Below, piece after piece: positions 45,803 to 55,349 of a stretch of DNA of 64,000 nt. Each line of letters opens with the position of its first letter. Within the stretch, counting starts at the first letter, position 1. The translations under genes and the position numbers were made by a program. Origin of the DNA: Mesodorylaimus sp. YZB2_4 (taxonomy: Eukaryota > Nematoda > Enoplea > Dorylaimida > Dorylaimidae); assembly GCA_030248295.1 (NCBI GenBank), contig JASANH010001149.1, positions 62,001 to 126,000 of the forward strand. The letters run 5' to 3'. A model generated the notes under the pieces. That model was not told the origin of the DNA and did not search any database. It worked only from the letters and a program-made list of their open reading frames with translations.

Positions 45803-47051
45803 AAGGCTCATTTATACTGGCCGCGGAGTTCTCTGTGACTGCGCGCTCAGGACAGAGTTCTCTGCCACTCTGTCACCGCGAGGGCGTTTATACTGCCTCC
45901 AGAGTCCCCGATCCAGAGCGCACTGTCCTGCGTTTTCAAAAACTGGGACTCTGTCCCTGCGTACAGAGAGGCGCTGTCCCAGAGAGGCGCCAGAGAGAGA
46001 AAAACATTTTCTGCTCGTTGCACAAAGGCGCAAACCAATCGGAAAGGGGGGGGGGTTCATGCCAGACAGAGATTTTATACGATTAGAATACGCGAAAACA
46101 GAATGATGTGATAGCCATATGCACAATTGCTTTTCTGTAGTGCTTTTGATCGATAAGAGAGGGGTAGTTTGAAAATATTGATACGGCCGATACAAATAAA
46201 AATCATGAAAGAATCGTATACGAATGACTGATCGATTGATGCCCGATCACTCGGGGAATGACTGACTGATCAATCCGCTGTTTGATATGATCGGGTGATC
46301 GATATGATCAGGTGATCAATATGATCAGCTGGTCTGATCGATACGATGAGCTGATCTGATCTATATGATCGGCTAATGGATCGATCGATGAATCAACTTT
46401 ATTAAATAAATCAAACAACAGGTTGAATGATCGATCAACTGATCAATCAATCACTCGATCACTCGATCAATCAATCGATTGATATAAATGATCAGATCGA
46501 TCATATTGACTGATCAAATGGTCACAATGATCAATCGAATACTCGAGTTCAACAACATGATCAATAAATCACACATAGCCAATGATGTGAGGATCATAGA
46601 GTGAGCTCTTTAAAAGCGAAAAACTAGGCTCAGAAAATGAGGAAATACAGGTCAAAATCACCCTCAAAACGAAATTTTAACTTCATTTTCGGATTCAGCG
46701 ATAAAAACTGCATTGGTAAACCTCTGTTCAAAATTTTAGAGACGATCTTCGATCTTTAGAGTCGATAGAAACGAGTCCCTGCGTTTTTGCACAAACTTTG
46801 ACTTTTTGCGCAAAAACGCAGGGACAGAGCGCGCAGGGACACCGATCGTGGACTCAGTACGGGCGCATAGGCCTGGTCGCGTTTATACTCATCTCCTCGA
46901 CCTTGGTGCATTTATACTGGTCCTTGAGTTTTCAAGGTCCAGTGAAGTCTGGGACAGAGTATAGTAATCATCGAACATGAAAATCTGGGACCATTCCAAG
47001 CAGTGCGCCGCTCTGTCACAGAGAACTCGGTGGCCAGTATAAATGAGCCTT
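45803..47051. mobile_element. 1.25 kb TIR element with GATC-rich core
   Basis: Terminal inverted repeats AAGGCTCATTTATACTGGCC, extending imperfectly through GAGTTCTCTGTGAC. Further subterminal copies of TTTATACTG lie inside both ends. The core 46215-46565 is a cryptic repeat of TGATCGAT/TGATCA words. No transposase frame. Target duplication not clear. Confidence 0.75.
46215..46565. repeat. cryptic GATC/TGATCA repeat
   Basis: About 25 GATC tetramers in 350 bases, mostly inside CGATCGAT, ATGATCA or CAATCGAT words, without a fixed period. Part of the TIR element. Confidence 0.85.
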
Positions 47052-47794
47052 GAACAAGAACAATCTCGCAAAAAAGAAAAGAATCCCAAAGGCACTGTGG
47101 AGGCACGAGGAAATCCTGAGAGTCACATAAAGCATGGGAGAAACAGGGGTATTGAAATGAGCGGGGACTTCAAACAAGGTCGGGGTTGGTCGGTATCCCA
47201 GGTGCAACACCTAACACGGAAAACACACAAACCCAACAAGAAAATAAGCAGAGAAGTAATGGGAAAATTGAGAGCAGTCACTTATATAGTACGATGCGGA
47301 CAAAAGAGAGAACCGGGCGGTAGAGAAACAAACGCAAAGCACGAAACAAAGTGAAAGGAAATTTGAATCAGTCCCAAAACAAAATGCGAAATCGGAGAAA
47401 ACACTCTTTTAAAGGGACAAAGTGAGGTGGTTGAAAAACCCTTATATGAACCAAAGGTGGGAAATAAGTTGACAAGAAAAATCCCAACACAACACAAAAA
47501 CAAAAGAGAATACCACTGAATCCAAGATGACTTGATACGAAATAATGAATTCGCGGGCGAGGAAAAATGAAATGAAGCAAATGAGAGATTTTTGAGGTTG
47601 GAATGAAAGACAAAGAAGTGTAATATGAATTTACTCGCAATCGAAATGGTTCGCAGGCCGCAAGCCAAGAGAGGTTGTAAAAGACGGATAGAACGAAGAA
47701 GGCGGGTAATCATCGTATGTCTACTAGAGGACATGGTCAACTAGCTATAGGTAGGGGAAGAGGCAAACGTAACTTTGATTCTAAATTTATCGGC
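47052..47794. other. non-coding stretch
   Basis: Purine-rich on the plus strand. The 152-codon minus-strand frame (47282-47740) is F/S/L-rich, without motif or start context, and I consider it spurious. Confidence 0.4.
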
Positions 47795-48217
47795 TCAAAA
47801 GTGACAGGCATGCAATACTGTACATCGCTGCGTTCGGAAACTCGATGCGCCCAATAGCTGCAAGAAAGTCCAGCGAAGATGCAGATTCCTCGAAATTCCT
47901 GCCGAAAGCGGGAGATGATGAAATTGAAAGCGCTGTCCTAAGTAATAGCATTTTGCATTACGTAGTCCATGGAATGTCTACCATACAAGAAGTGCAGATG
48001 TGAGCATCTTCTAGGAGCCACCTTCCCCAAGCTGGTGACATGAATGAGGCTAGTTGTTCTTGTCAACCCTAAAAACCCGCGAGTACATGTGACCAGCCAG
48101 TGGCCAGGCAGGATCTTTCTTGATCACCTTTTGTCAGCCTGGACCGGCCTGCTCCGAAGGCGCATCAAACCACATGTACTACCTTTGCTAGTTTCATTTC
48201 ATGAATTTTTTGCTAAT
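47795..48217. repeat. 0.42 kb interspersed repeat, copy 2 (inverted relative to copy 1)
   Basis: Reverse complement of 6504-6925 with a few percent divergence, ending TTTCATGAATTTTTTGCTAA. Confidence 0.8.
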
Positions 48218-49668
48218 CAGTTTGTTTGAATCCCTGTTCATCGTTAGCAGCCTGAGCAATTTCTTGCAGGGGTTCTAGTGGGATGTGTGGCAGTGTAAAT
48301 CAAAAATTTCACTGCTGCAGCTCATGCGGAAAACACTCAGGCAACGAACTTTTTTAACTCCCTCCGTATATATAGACACCAGGAAAAAAAACATTACTTC
48401 TTTTATGCGCCTATCACATCCGATAGCTTATCCCCTACTTGGAAACACAATCCAAAATCACCCTCATATTCTTTGTTCACAGTAAGGTGCCTCTGCCACG
48501 CGAAAAAAACAAAGCAAAAATTCAGTTTAGTTTATGCAGTCGAACCGCGTACCTCGTGGTTTCAAAACAAACTCTCTACCAACTGCAGGGGCGTACGCAG
48601 GAGTCAGCTGACGGAGGGGGCCAAATGCAAAAATTGAGATCCAGGTGGGTACTTTAGCAGTGAGCGCCGAAGGCGCGAACCGAGGGCGCAGGGGAATGGG
48701 GTGCCCCCGTCCCGCCGGAGGCAAAATTTTTGCAAAATTGACATCTCATAATATATAGTTTTGCATTATTCTATGAATAAATTTGCAGCAAAAAAACCTG
48801 CTGTAACGCTAGAATCGCACCTTAGTGCTGCTAGCTACACAATAACCTAACACCAATCGGTTTCTCGTGTTGATTCATACGCTTTACGGAGGATGACGCT
48901 ATAAAAGAATCTAAAGTAGCTTGGGGTTTCGCCATCTTTCAAAAAATGCGAAGCAGACAGAATCGGACGCAAACAATAAAACATATCACGTAGGTGATTA
49001 TCACGCAGCTGACATTCCCGCCGCCTGCCGCCCAAATGCTGGCGAGGGCACTGCCTGCTGCTATAGGCTGCTAGTGATAATGGCGGCAATTCAAACAATG
49101 CGTGATCACTGAACATGTAGTAAGCCTCGGCAGAAATCCTGCATTCTGTTATGGCACCTACATCTCAAGTTTCATGAGTTATGATCCTGTGCCCCCGAGG
49201 GCATAACATGAACCAGGTCGGAGGGCCACACTTTGGATGACATCAGCAGGGTCCCCCCTGTGGCCACTTCTCTGGTTTCGCGGGGGGCCATTGCCCACAT
49301 TGACCCCCCCCCCTTGCGCACGCCACTGAACTGAGCTATACCGGCTCGGTCGTAAGGTCCCTCTTTTACGTCATCCCCAACTGCCCTTGCAGCGGGAGGA
49401 GACGCTCAACTCTAAACGAAATATTTTCAATAATCGATAACTCAAGAACGGATTAACCAAAAACTTGCAAGCTTCGTAAGATAGGTCAGGTCCGCTATCG
49501 TGTAAGTTTTTATCGAAATCCGTCCAGCATCTGACGAGCGACGGATGAAAAAGGCCAAAAAGGGACTATTTTTGGGAATAACTTTTCAGAAATTGATGCT
49601 TTCAAAAAATGAATATCAAAAGGCAGATTCCGGAGGTTCAAGCTTTCAGAAAAACTAAAATTCACAAC
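48218..49668. other. non-coding, repeat-rich
   Basis: Contains the GC-rich dispersed motif (48650-48725), a tRNA-like fragment (48536-48600) and TAACTCAAGAACGG-type repeat sequence near 49439. No gene supported. Confidence 0.4.
48536..48600 (-). repeat. tRNA-Lys-like fragment (SINE or tRNA pseudogene)
   Basis: The minus strand reads GCAGTTGGTAGAGAG (A box/D arm), then GTTTGTTTTGAAAC (an anticodon-arm-like hairpin whose loop would hold TTT), then GCGGTTCGACTGC (T arm/B box). An acceptor stem is not evident, so it is not called as a functional tRNA. Confidence 0.45.
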
Positions 49669-49758
49669 TGTACGACCTCTGGTTGTTGCTTTAGGCTGAT
49701 GTTTATCCTCCTCCTCCTCGTCCTCGTCTTCTCTCCCCTGAACAAGAAATCGCGTATT
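49669..49758. repeat. dispersed repeat, inverted copy of 5754-5838
   Basis: Pyrimidine-rich CCTCCTCCTCCTCGTCCTCG stretch; its reverse complement matches 5754-5838 over about 85 bases. Confidence 0.7.
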
Positions 49759-49794
49759 AGTAGTATATCCCCCCCTCTATGGTCTAACCACGTG

Positions 49795-49930
49795 GGTATA
49801 GGCAATGCTTTAAGATACCCCTGTAGAAAGTATACCCCTGTACAAAACATACCCCTGTATAAAGTATACCCTGTACAAAACATACTCTGTACGAAACATA
49901 CTCTTGTACGGGATATAGGTAGGCCAATGT
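49795..49930. repeat. degenerate tandem repeat of TACCCCTGTA-type units
   Basis: About six imperfect units alternating GTATACCCCTGTA and ACATACCCCTGTA, some with CTGTACGAAACATACTCT. Lies near the expected left end of the Maverick and could be part of its terminal repeat, which is not verified. Confidence 0.6.
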
Positions 49931-50579
49931 AATGTACAGTATACCCAGACTGCCCCCGTTTTCCAGACAGCCGACTCCGCCTACTTTTTCCTCCCTCCCT
50001 TTTCCAAGCTAGGAAAACTACACCACGCATACGTAATGAAGCCAGCTCGTGTGGCGTCTATACAGAAACTGGCTAAAAACATAACTAGACATATACAAGG
50101 AAGAAGGTGGTTGGCGGTAGCTGGTACATGGCTACCCCAGCCGTCTTGGGAAAGCACCACGATTCAGAGAGCCGTACATACATAGATGACCATAATGGGA
50201 ACCAAAACTGTACGGTCGGACCAGTAATGGGAATACTGGACAAAGAAAGTTGGCTATTTATCGTTCAGAGCATCAGCTCATGCTTACCCCCAAATAGCCA
50301 GCAAAGTAAAATGAGTCTGGGAGCAGACTTTTGGACATGTTGATCGCACATCCTTAGCGTAATGGGAAACAATCCAGCTAACAAGCAGCGCAGAATTTTA
50401 AATAGGAGACAGTCGAAAATATCTAACAGGCGCCAACTTACCAGCTTAAAAAAGCGTTATGGGAAGATGAGACTTAGATGGGAAAACATCCAGAGGTAGC
50501 GGAGCGAAGACCCTATTCAAGGAGCTCTCTCTATCTCTGTTCCTCATTTCGGTATACTCGGTGATTTTCTCAAAAAAAA
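49931..50579. other. non-coding, upstream of F-box gene
   Basis: No gene recognised. The left terminus of the Maverick may lie here or to the left; the matching right terminus is outside the window. Confidence 0.3.
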
Positions 50580-51575
50580 ATGATCGACCAACTCCCCGTC
50601 GAACTGATACTGCTGATCATGCAGTACCTGTCTCTTACTGATCGGCTTCGTCTGGAACGTGTGTCGAAACGTATTAGCGATGCTTTGCAATTGGCTTCTC
50701 CCAACTTATTTGGTCAACTGAAATCGTGGAATCTGTGCATTTCCAGCGTGCCTGGTCTGCGCTATGGGGGTGTTCCAGTTGAATTCGAAATCCACAAGCA
50801 ACAGGGACTAATCCAGGCTACTTATTTTTGGAATCAACCGATACCCATCACCTGTATCGTTTTCAACTATAGGTCGGCGGCAGCGGAGGTAGCCAGCCAC
50901 GCTCTTCGTCGGTTGTTGGCGAAGATGTCGACCGAAGGTATCACCATCCACAATGAACCGCCGCCTGCCATTCAAGAAGTCCTTCTGACCCGAACCAATC
51001 CGAGCACCACAAGACTCGCCATTGGTGGTCAACTACTGCCTAATTTTGACGTAATGCCACTGCTTCAACACTTTTCACAGTGCTCGACACTCGTCCTCAA
51101 TCGAACTGCCTCTAATCTGGTTCATTTTTTACCGTCAGCGATTACGGAGGTTACCCTCAGCTGTACCATGCTCGGCAACGCCGCTATCGCCAACTTTATC
51201 GCCGACAATCCGAACATTCAAATTCTGCAACTGATCAACTGCTACGGTATCACAGGCCAGTTGATCACCCAAATCAACGCTGTTATCAACGCCCAACAAG
51301 CCGGCCGGGGACTAGTTCTCAAAATCAATCCGTTCAGCGGTCTCTACCCTGACCTATCGAGCATGGAATTTCAACTCCATCACCATCCTGCTAACATCTG
51401 CATGATGGTGAAATTTCACCAGGGTCTTGTGGTAGTGTTGGAAGCTGAGGATGATTCCAGCGAGTCCGGGTTGGACGACGACGACTTCAATGAATTACTC
51501 GATGCGGAAGAGTATTATATCATGGCGATTGAGGATGCCGTAGCCGAGGGTGGGGATGAAGAAGAAAGCGAGTAA
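50580..51575 (+). CDS. F-box protein, probable Maverick cargo
   Basis: 331 residues, single exon, ATG at 50580 after an A-run. Residues 2-38 are a clear F-box (IDQLPVELILLIMQYLSLTD, then LRLERVSKRISDAL), which binds Skp1 in SCF ubiquitin ligases. The middle and C-terminal part has leucine-rich-repeat-like strands (ITEVTLSC; IQILQLINCYGITG), a likely substrate-binding region, and the end is strongly acidic (EAEDDSSESGLDDDD). Nematodes have hundreds of such genes. It converges with the viral protease gene 300 bp away on the other strand. Whether it lies inside or just outside the element is not proven; if inside, it would be captured host cargo that could redirect ubiquitination. Confidence 0.75.
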   Translation: MIDQLPVELILLIMQYLSLTDRLRLERVSKRISDALQLASPNLFGQLKSWNLCISSVPGLRYGGVPVEFEIHKQQGLIQATYFWNQPIPITCIVFNYRSAAAEVASHALRRLLAKMSTEGITIHNEPPPAIQEVLLTRTNPSTTRLAIGGQLLPNFDVMPLLQHFSQCSTLVLNRTASNLVHFLPSAITEVTLSCTMLGNAAIANFIADNPNIQILQLINCYGITGQLITQINAVINAQQAGRGLVLKINPFSGLYPDLSSMEFQLHHHPANICMMVKFHQGLVVVLEAEDDSSESGLDDDDFNELLDAEEYYIMAIEDAVAEGGDEEESE

Positions 51576-51872
51576 GCTTATTAAATACTTCTTTTTTTGG
51601 TTTCGTTCGCTGTGTACTCTGATTTTTGGTTTGAAATGCGCCTAATTTTCATCGCCTTATTTCTACTTTTGTTTTATGGCATTCATTCGCTCGATTTAAT
51701 TTTTGGAGTTTGTTTGATTTGATTTTAGTTTTGCTCTCATTAGTTTGTCTTTGCCTTGCATGATGTGATCCCGCAATTTTATGCCTGTGCTTGCGTTTTT
51801 ACATTTGATCATATGAAATAAGTACCGGGTACACTTTATTCACAGGATGCATGTACAAGTTATTCATGTTTA
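51576..51872. other. intergenic region between convergent genes
   Basis: About 300 bases, T-rich on the plus strand, with AATAAA-like sequences on both strands (TTATTAAATAC near 51580; AATAAACATGAATAACTTG on the minus strand near 51870). Expected to hold both poly(A) sites. Confidence 0.5.
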
Positions 51873-52412
51873 TTAGGCTTGATGACCATGCAAACAAAGT
51901 CTAGCCTTGCAGCACTGGTTGACAACATAATCGACATCATACACACAAGTACTCTTATCAAACAATCCATTTACAAAAGTAGTGACCAGAAAATCATTTG
52001 TATCTTGGTTACTACTGAACCCATGCATGATTTTTTCAAAACTAACACCTCTACATCTCCACAACAAAAAATACAAGCAAAATTGTCCACAAGTGCTTGA
52101 CGATGGGCCTTGCCATTGAGTGCTGTTCAGTTTGCAAAATTCATCCTGTTGCTTCAAAAATTCGTATACCATTGAGTAATTGCGCGGATACTGTCCATAC
52201 GAATCAAAAAATTCTAATTGGCCGTTGTGCGTAATAAAAATTGCCAGCCAATGTGCGCCCGGTTTCCAGCTAGGGTCAGTATTGACAACCAAACAGGCGG
52301 GGCGTGTCTTAACAGTGAGAGACTTCAGGTGATCAGCAGGAAAAACACCAACAAAGTTCGGTTTCGTAAAAGGGTCCTTGCTCAGAATGTATGTCAGCTC
52401 CACAGTATCCAT
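51873..52412 (-). CDS. adenain-type cysteine protease (Maverick)
   Basis: 179 residues from ATG 52412, two bases after the capsid stop. Cleaves capsid precursors during maturation in adenoviruses and relatives. The catalytic residues are visible in adenain/Ulp1 order: His54 in GAHWLAIF, Asp70 in LEFFDSYGQY, Gln101 and Cys108 in QGPSSSTCGQFCLYFL. Length is close to adenain (about 200). The frame is intact. Confidence 0.9.
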   Translation of the reverse strand: MDTVELTYILSKDPFTKPNFVGVFPADHLKSLTVKTRPACLVVNTDPSWKPGAHWLAIFITHNGQLEFFDSYGQYPRNYSMVYEFLKQQDEFCKLNSTQWQGPSSSTCGQFCLYFLLWRCRGVSFEKIMHGFSSNQDTNDFLVTTFVNGLFDKSTCVYDVDYVVNQCCKARLCLHGHQA

Positions 52413-52414
52413 GC

Positions 52415-53718
52415 TCAAGCAGTGTAATCAAAATGGGCCACACGGTTTCGGTCGATTGACAACAAATTATCAAACTCAGCATACACTATAACTTGAACCC
52501 CGCCAGCAGGCAAGTTCTGACCAAACTGAATCTCGACTGAGGTGGTGCCTTCTTTTATGGTATCCCAGTGTCCGCTGTCATCCGAGTCAGAGGTTAAATC
52601 GAATGCAAAAAAGCAGTGCGAAGTTTCAAAGTCCCCGCGTGTTATGTCATTTCCACGATTGTCATTAGCTATGCCCAAAGCTTGAAACAGTTGAGTGTAC
52701 GCTTGCAGAAAATGATGATTGTTAAAATCCAAGCGGAATGGATGAGCAGGGAATGTTTGTCCGCCAGCTGTAACTTTTATCGACTGAATGGCGTATGGTT
52801 GAAACACAAACGGACTTTTATTAATAGTGCCATGATAAGCATCCTGATCGCAGCAGCAAATGATCATTCGGCGGGGTATCTGGCCTTGAAAAATGCTGTT
52901 GGTAGGTGTGACACGCCTTTGCTGAGTCACGTGTAAGCTGGTGACAACGGCTCGTCGCAATGGGTACTTGGCAGTGTATTGTGAAAATGTGGATTCCAAA
53001 GCCAGATGCACGCTTTCCAGCACCTCCACTTTTTGAACAATCATCTTCATTTCTCGTACTTCCAGTTTATATGCGGGAGGGTTAGCTTGAAAGCACATCA
53101 AGAGCAATGGATCGTTGTTTCTGTGCAGCTCAATTCGGATGTCAGTGTGAGGCAATAGCAGGCGGTCTTGATTCATAAGGTCTACGTGCAGCGGGGCCAT
53201 AACTTCGACCCACTGACTGTTTGCGAATTGATTAGCCCGCTCGTCAAAACCAGGGTTATTTTCAGAATTCACTATAGCATTGGCACCAGCTTCTTTCGCA
53301 TACAAAGCAGAGCTTAGAAAGGATGATTTCGCGTCAGAACCATAATTCAATTCAGTTTCCAAGTAGGCGCGCAAGTGATAATTATCGCCGCTGTCGTAAA
53401 TCAACTTGGAATTCAAATACAGTTTGGCCTGTTTGAAAAATGTTTTACCAATGGCGTTTATGGGTGCCACCCTCGGATCATTCGCCCCAACAGCAGCACC
53501 GTCAGCTCTGACAATTCGCAGTTGGAAATATACATAATGCTTACACAAATGCACAAAATTCGAATCAGCGGGAATACGAAATTCATAAGGCCCCTTGGGT
53601 AAGGCCCCTCATTGGTGACTGGATTGCTCGTGTGGATAACATCACAAAATGAACGTTTAATAGCCACCTGAGTTGCCGGAATAGAAAATAAATCCAATTC
53701 ACTCTTGGTGCTTGCCAT
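52415..53718 (-). pseudogene. major capsid protein, double jelly-roll, frame broken by 14-bp duplication
   Basis: Hexon-like capsid subunit of Mavericks. ATG at 53718 (an in-frame alternative at 53745), TGA at 52415-52417. The N-terminal strand region (ELDLFSIPATQVAI) is in one frame to about 53600, and the remaining 379 codons are in another. Between them TAAGGCCCCT occurs twice 14 bases apart (53586-53595, 53600-53609), a tandem duplication that explains the shift. The long frame shows the expected FVHLCKHYVYFQLRI entry, a W-V-E-V-M-A-P-L-H-V-D-L strand with LLLPHTDIRIELHRN, and a C-terminal second barrel ending AEFDNLLSID. Otherwise undamaged. Confidence 0.85.
53586..53609. repeat. 14-bp tandem duplication within capsid gene
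   Basis: TAAGGCCCCT-TGGG-TAAGGCCCCT: the unit is present twice with period 14, so the downstream frame shifts. Could be a real mutation or an assembly artefact. Confidence 0.85.
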
Positions 53719-53751
53719 AGAATGGGAATCGATAAAACGCTTCATTCTGTT

Positions 53752-54213
53752 TTATTGACTAAAGATATCCGACTTTACTAGGCGACGCCTCTTGACCGCA
53801 CTGTTCTTTCTTGATTTAGGTTTCCTTTTTATAGGCAATCTAATAGTTGTTCTGAGTGGCCTAACACCCAATCCACTGCCACTTTGGAATCCGTTTGCAG
53901 CAGTTTCATTCAGAACATTCGATGCCGCTTCTTTGCCTCGACTAAGCAATGATTCCTTGAAGTCCTTTCCACTCGATACATCAGCAGCCACTTGTCCAAT
54001 AGCTGAGAGCGCCTGCTTACCCACACGCCTCGCTGTAGTTTTCGCAGCTTGTTTCAGCACTGGTACAGCCATGCTAAAGAGGGATTTGAACCAGCTGCCC
54101 AGACCAGCACCACGTTGGTAGGCTGATCCACGGAATCCATCCAACCCGTGACCGCTTTGCACAGCTTGCTGACGATAATAAGCCAACCAAAAGGCAGGAT
54201 TGTCGTAATTCAT
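53752..54213 (-). CDS. pVI/pX-like basic minor capsid protein (Maverick)
   Basis: 153 residues from ATG 54213. It has YQRGAGLGSWFKSLFSMAVP, an amphipathic region, a KQALSAIGQVAADVSSGKDF helix and a strongly basic tail (RLPIKRKPKSRKNSAVKRRR), as in the small core/membrane-active proteins of Polintons and adenoviral pVI/pX. The tail suits DNA binding or a nuclear signal. Lies 34 bp upstream of the capsid start. Frame intact. Confidence 0.7.
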   Translation of the reverse strand: MNYDNPAFWLAYYRQQAVQSGHGLDGFRGSAYQRGAGLGSWFKSLFSMAVPVLKQAAKTTARRVGKQALSAIGQVAADVSSGKDFKESLLSRGKEAASNVLNETAANGFQSGSGLGVRPLRTTIRLPIKRKPKSRKNSAVKRRRLVKSDIFSQ

Positions 54214-54278
54214 GATTTCCAGCTGCTCTCTGCTACAGCAATGAGCAACAATAATAAAGCACCAGTAAACCACAAAAT

Positions 54279-55076
54279 TTATAGAAAAATTCCTGCTCTG
54301 CGGCGACGGAAGTGTAGTTTGACAATAGTCTTGCCGAACTGAATGTCCAAAACACGATTTTGATCCGTCTTTATTTCGATTTCTGTCGTGTCAAAGTCCT
54401 TTTTCAGAACAGGCACATAATGAGGAACCTGGAAAACTTTGTCCACGATATCGCCAAAGTTGCTTTGCACTGCCACTGTGCGTAAGAGGGGCGCCACTGT
54501 GTCACCCACAATAGTATGCTCGACCAAGTCAGAGTAGACGTAAAGACTGACAACACCAGCTCTCATATCGGGTGGGTGTGGTGCCAGGCCGGGGTCATCC
54601 GAAATGTCCTCAAAGCTGTCCACGTCATAACCAAACATGTAGGCCATTGCCTTGGATAACTGAATATCATCAGCGGGGTGTGTCAGAGAAATTGTGACTC
54701 GGTTTAGGATTTCGTCAAACTGGAATTTTACAGGCAGTTGATCGGGTAGCCAAGGGTGCTGCTTTTTCATTTGTTTTTCCATGGTCTCAAACAAATCGGT
54801 CACTTTGTTATAGTAGCCTTCGGGAACTGTGCACCGCAAGGTGATATGAGGCTGCGAGATTGGAGCTACTCCATCGTTTTCGCTTTTGAATAGAACATAA
54901 AATATATTGTCTGGGGCTCGGATGTTAAACCACGAATGTGGATAAATGAGTTCTGTCAGGGCCACTTCCCATTCGCCAGTCAGCTGAATTCGCTTTGGCA
55001 GTGTAACACGAAAACTGGCGGCGTGACTATTGTTGCCAGTGTTACTGGGCAAAGTTAAGTAAAAGTCGTCGCTCAT
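54279..55076 (-). CDS. penton-like minor capsid protein (Maverick)
   Basis: 265 residues. Start taken at ATG 55076, which overlaps the upstream stop as ATGA; a longer in-frame start at 55145 lies inside the upstream gene. The N-terminus DDFYLTLPSNTG, then LPKRIQLTGEWEVALTELIYP, is the typical Polinton minor capsid opening. Alternating strands follow, as expected for a single jelly-roll. It caps the icosahedral vertices. The C-terminus ends in a basic RRRRAGIFL. Confidence 0.8.
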   Translation of the reverse strand: MSDDFYLTLPSNTGNNSHAASFRVTLPKRIQLTGEWEVALTELIYPHSWFNIRAPDNIFYVLFKSENDGVAPISQPHITLRCTVPEGYYNKVTDLFETMEKQMKKQHPWLPDQLPVKFQFDEILNRVTISLTHPADDIQLSKAMAYMFGYDVDSFEDISDDPGLAPHPPDMRAGVVSLYVYSDLVEHTIVGDTVAPLLRTVAVQSNFGDIVDKVFQVPHYVPVLKKDFDTTEIEIKTDQNRVLDIQFGKTIVKLHFRRRRAGIFL

Positions 55077-55312
55077 TTCAAGGATGGTTTTATGGATGGA
55101 TTCGGAAGCAGATAACCCAAACACGAACTGAGCAATGCAGTCCACACTTTCCCTTCGTCACGTTGCAGTGTCAAATTGACGATACATGTAATGACCACAA
55201 TGTAAATCAGGACAACCTGACAAATATAGACAACTTCCTGTTTGGGTATCGATTTCCCCAAGATATGCCACGAAGTTCTGTCGCTCGTGCTACCAATCTC
55301 TGGAGCATCCAT
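55073..55312 (-). CDS. small single-span membrane protein conserved in Mavericks
   Basis: 79 residues, ATG 55312. One hydrophobic helix (VVLIYIVVITCIVNLTL) is followed by KVWTALLSSCLGYLLPNPSI, a C-terminal motif that I recall from the small membrane proteins next to penton genes in related elements. Its stop overlaps the penton start (ATGA). Role unproven; possibly virion membrane or host-membrane associated. Confidence 0.6.
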   Translation of the reverse strand: MDAPEIGSTSDRTSWHILGKSIPKQEVVYICQVVLIYIVVITCIVNLTLQRDEGKVWTALLSSCLGYLLPNPSIKPSLK

Positions 55313-55349
55313 CTTTAGCAATGATTAAAAATTGGAATTCCGAGCCTTT

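Noticed and set aside
46215-46565. Bacterial-type origin or Dam-site cluster
   Set aside because: GATC density is high, but the region sits inside a eukaryotic TIR element with no DnaA boxes or replication genes.
47282-47740. 152-codon minus-strand ORF
   Set aside because: F/S/L-rich translation of a purine-rich strand, no motif, flanked by repeats; typical chance ORF.
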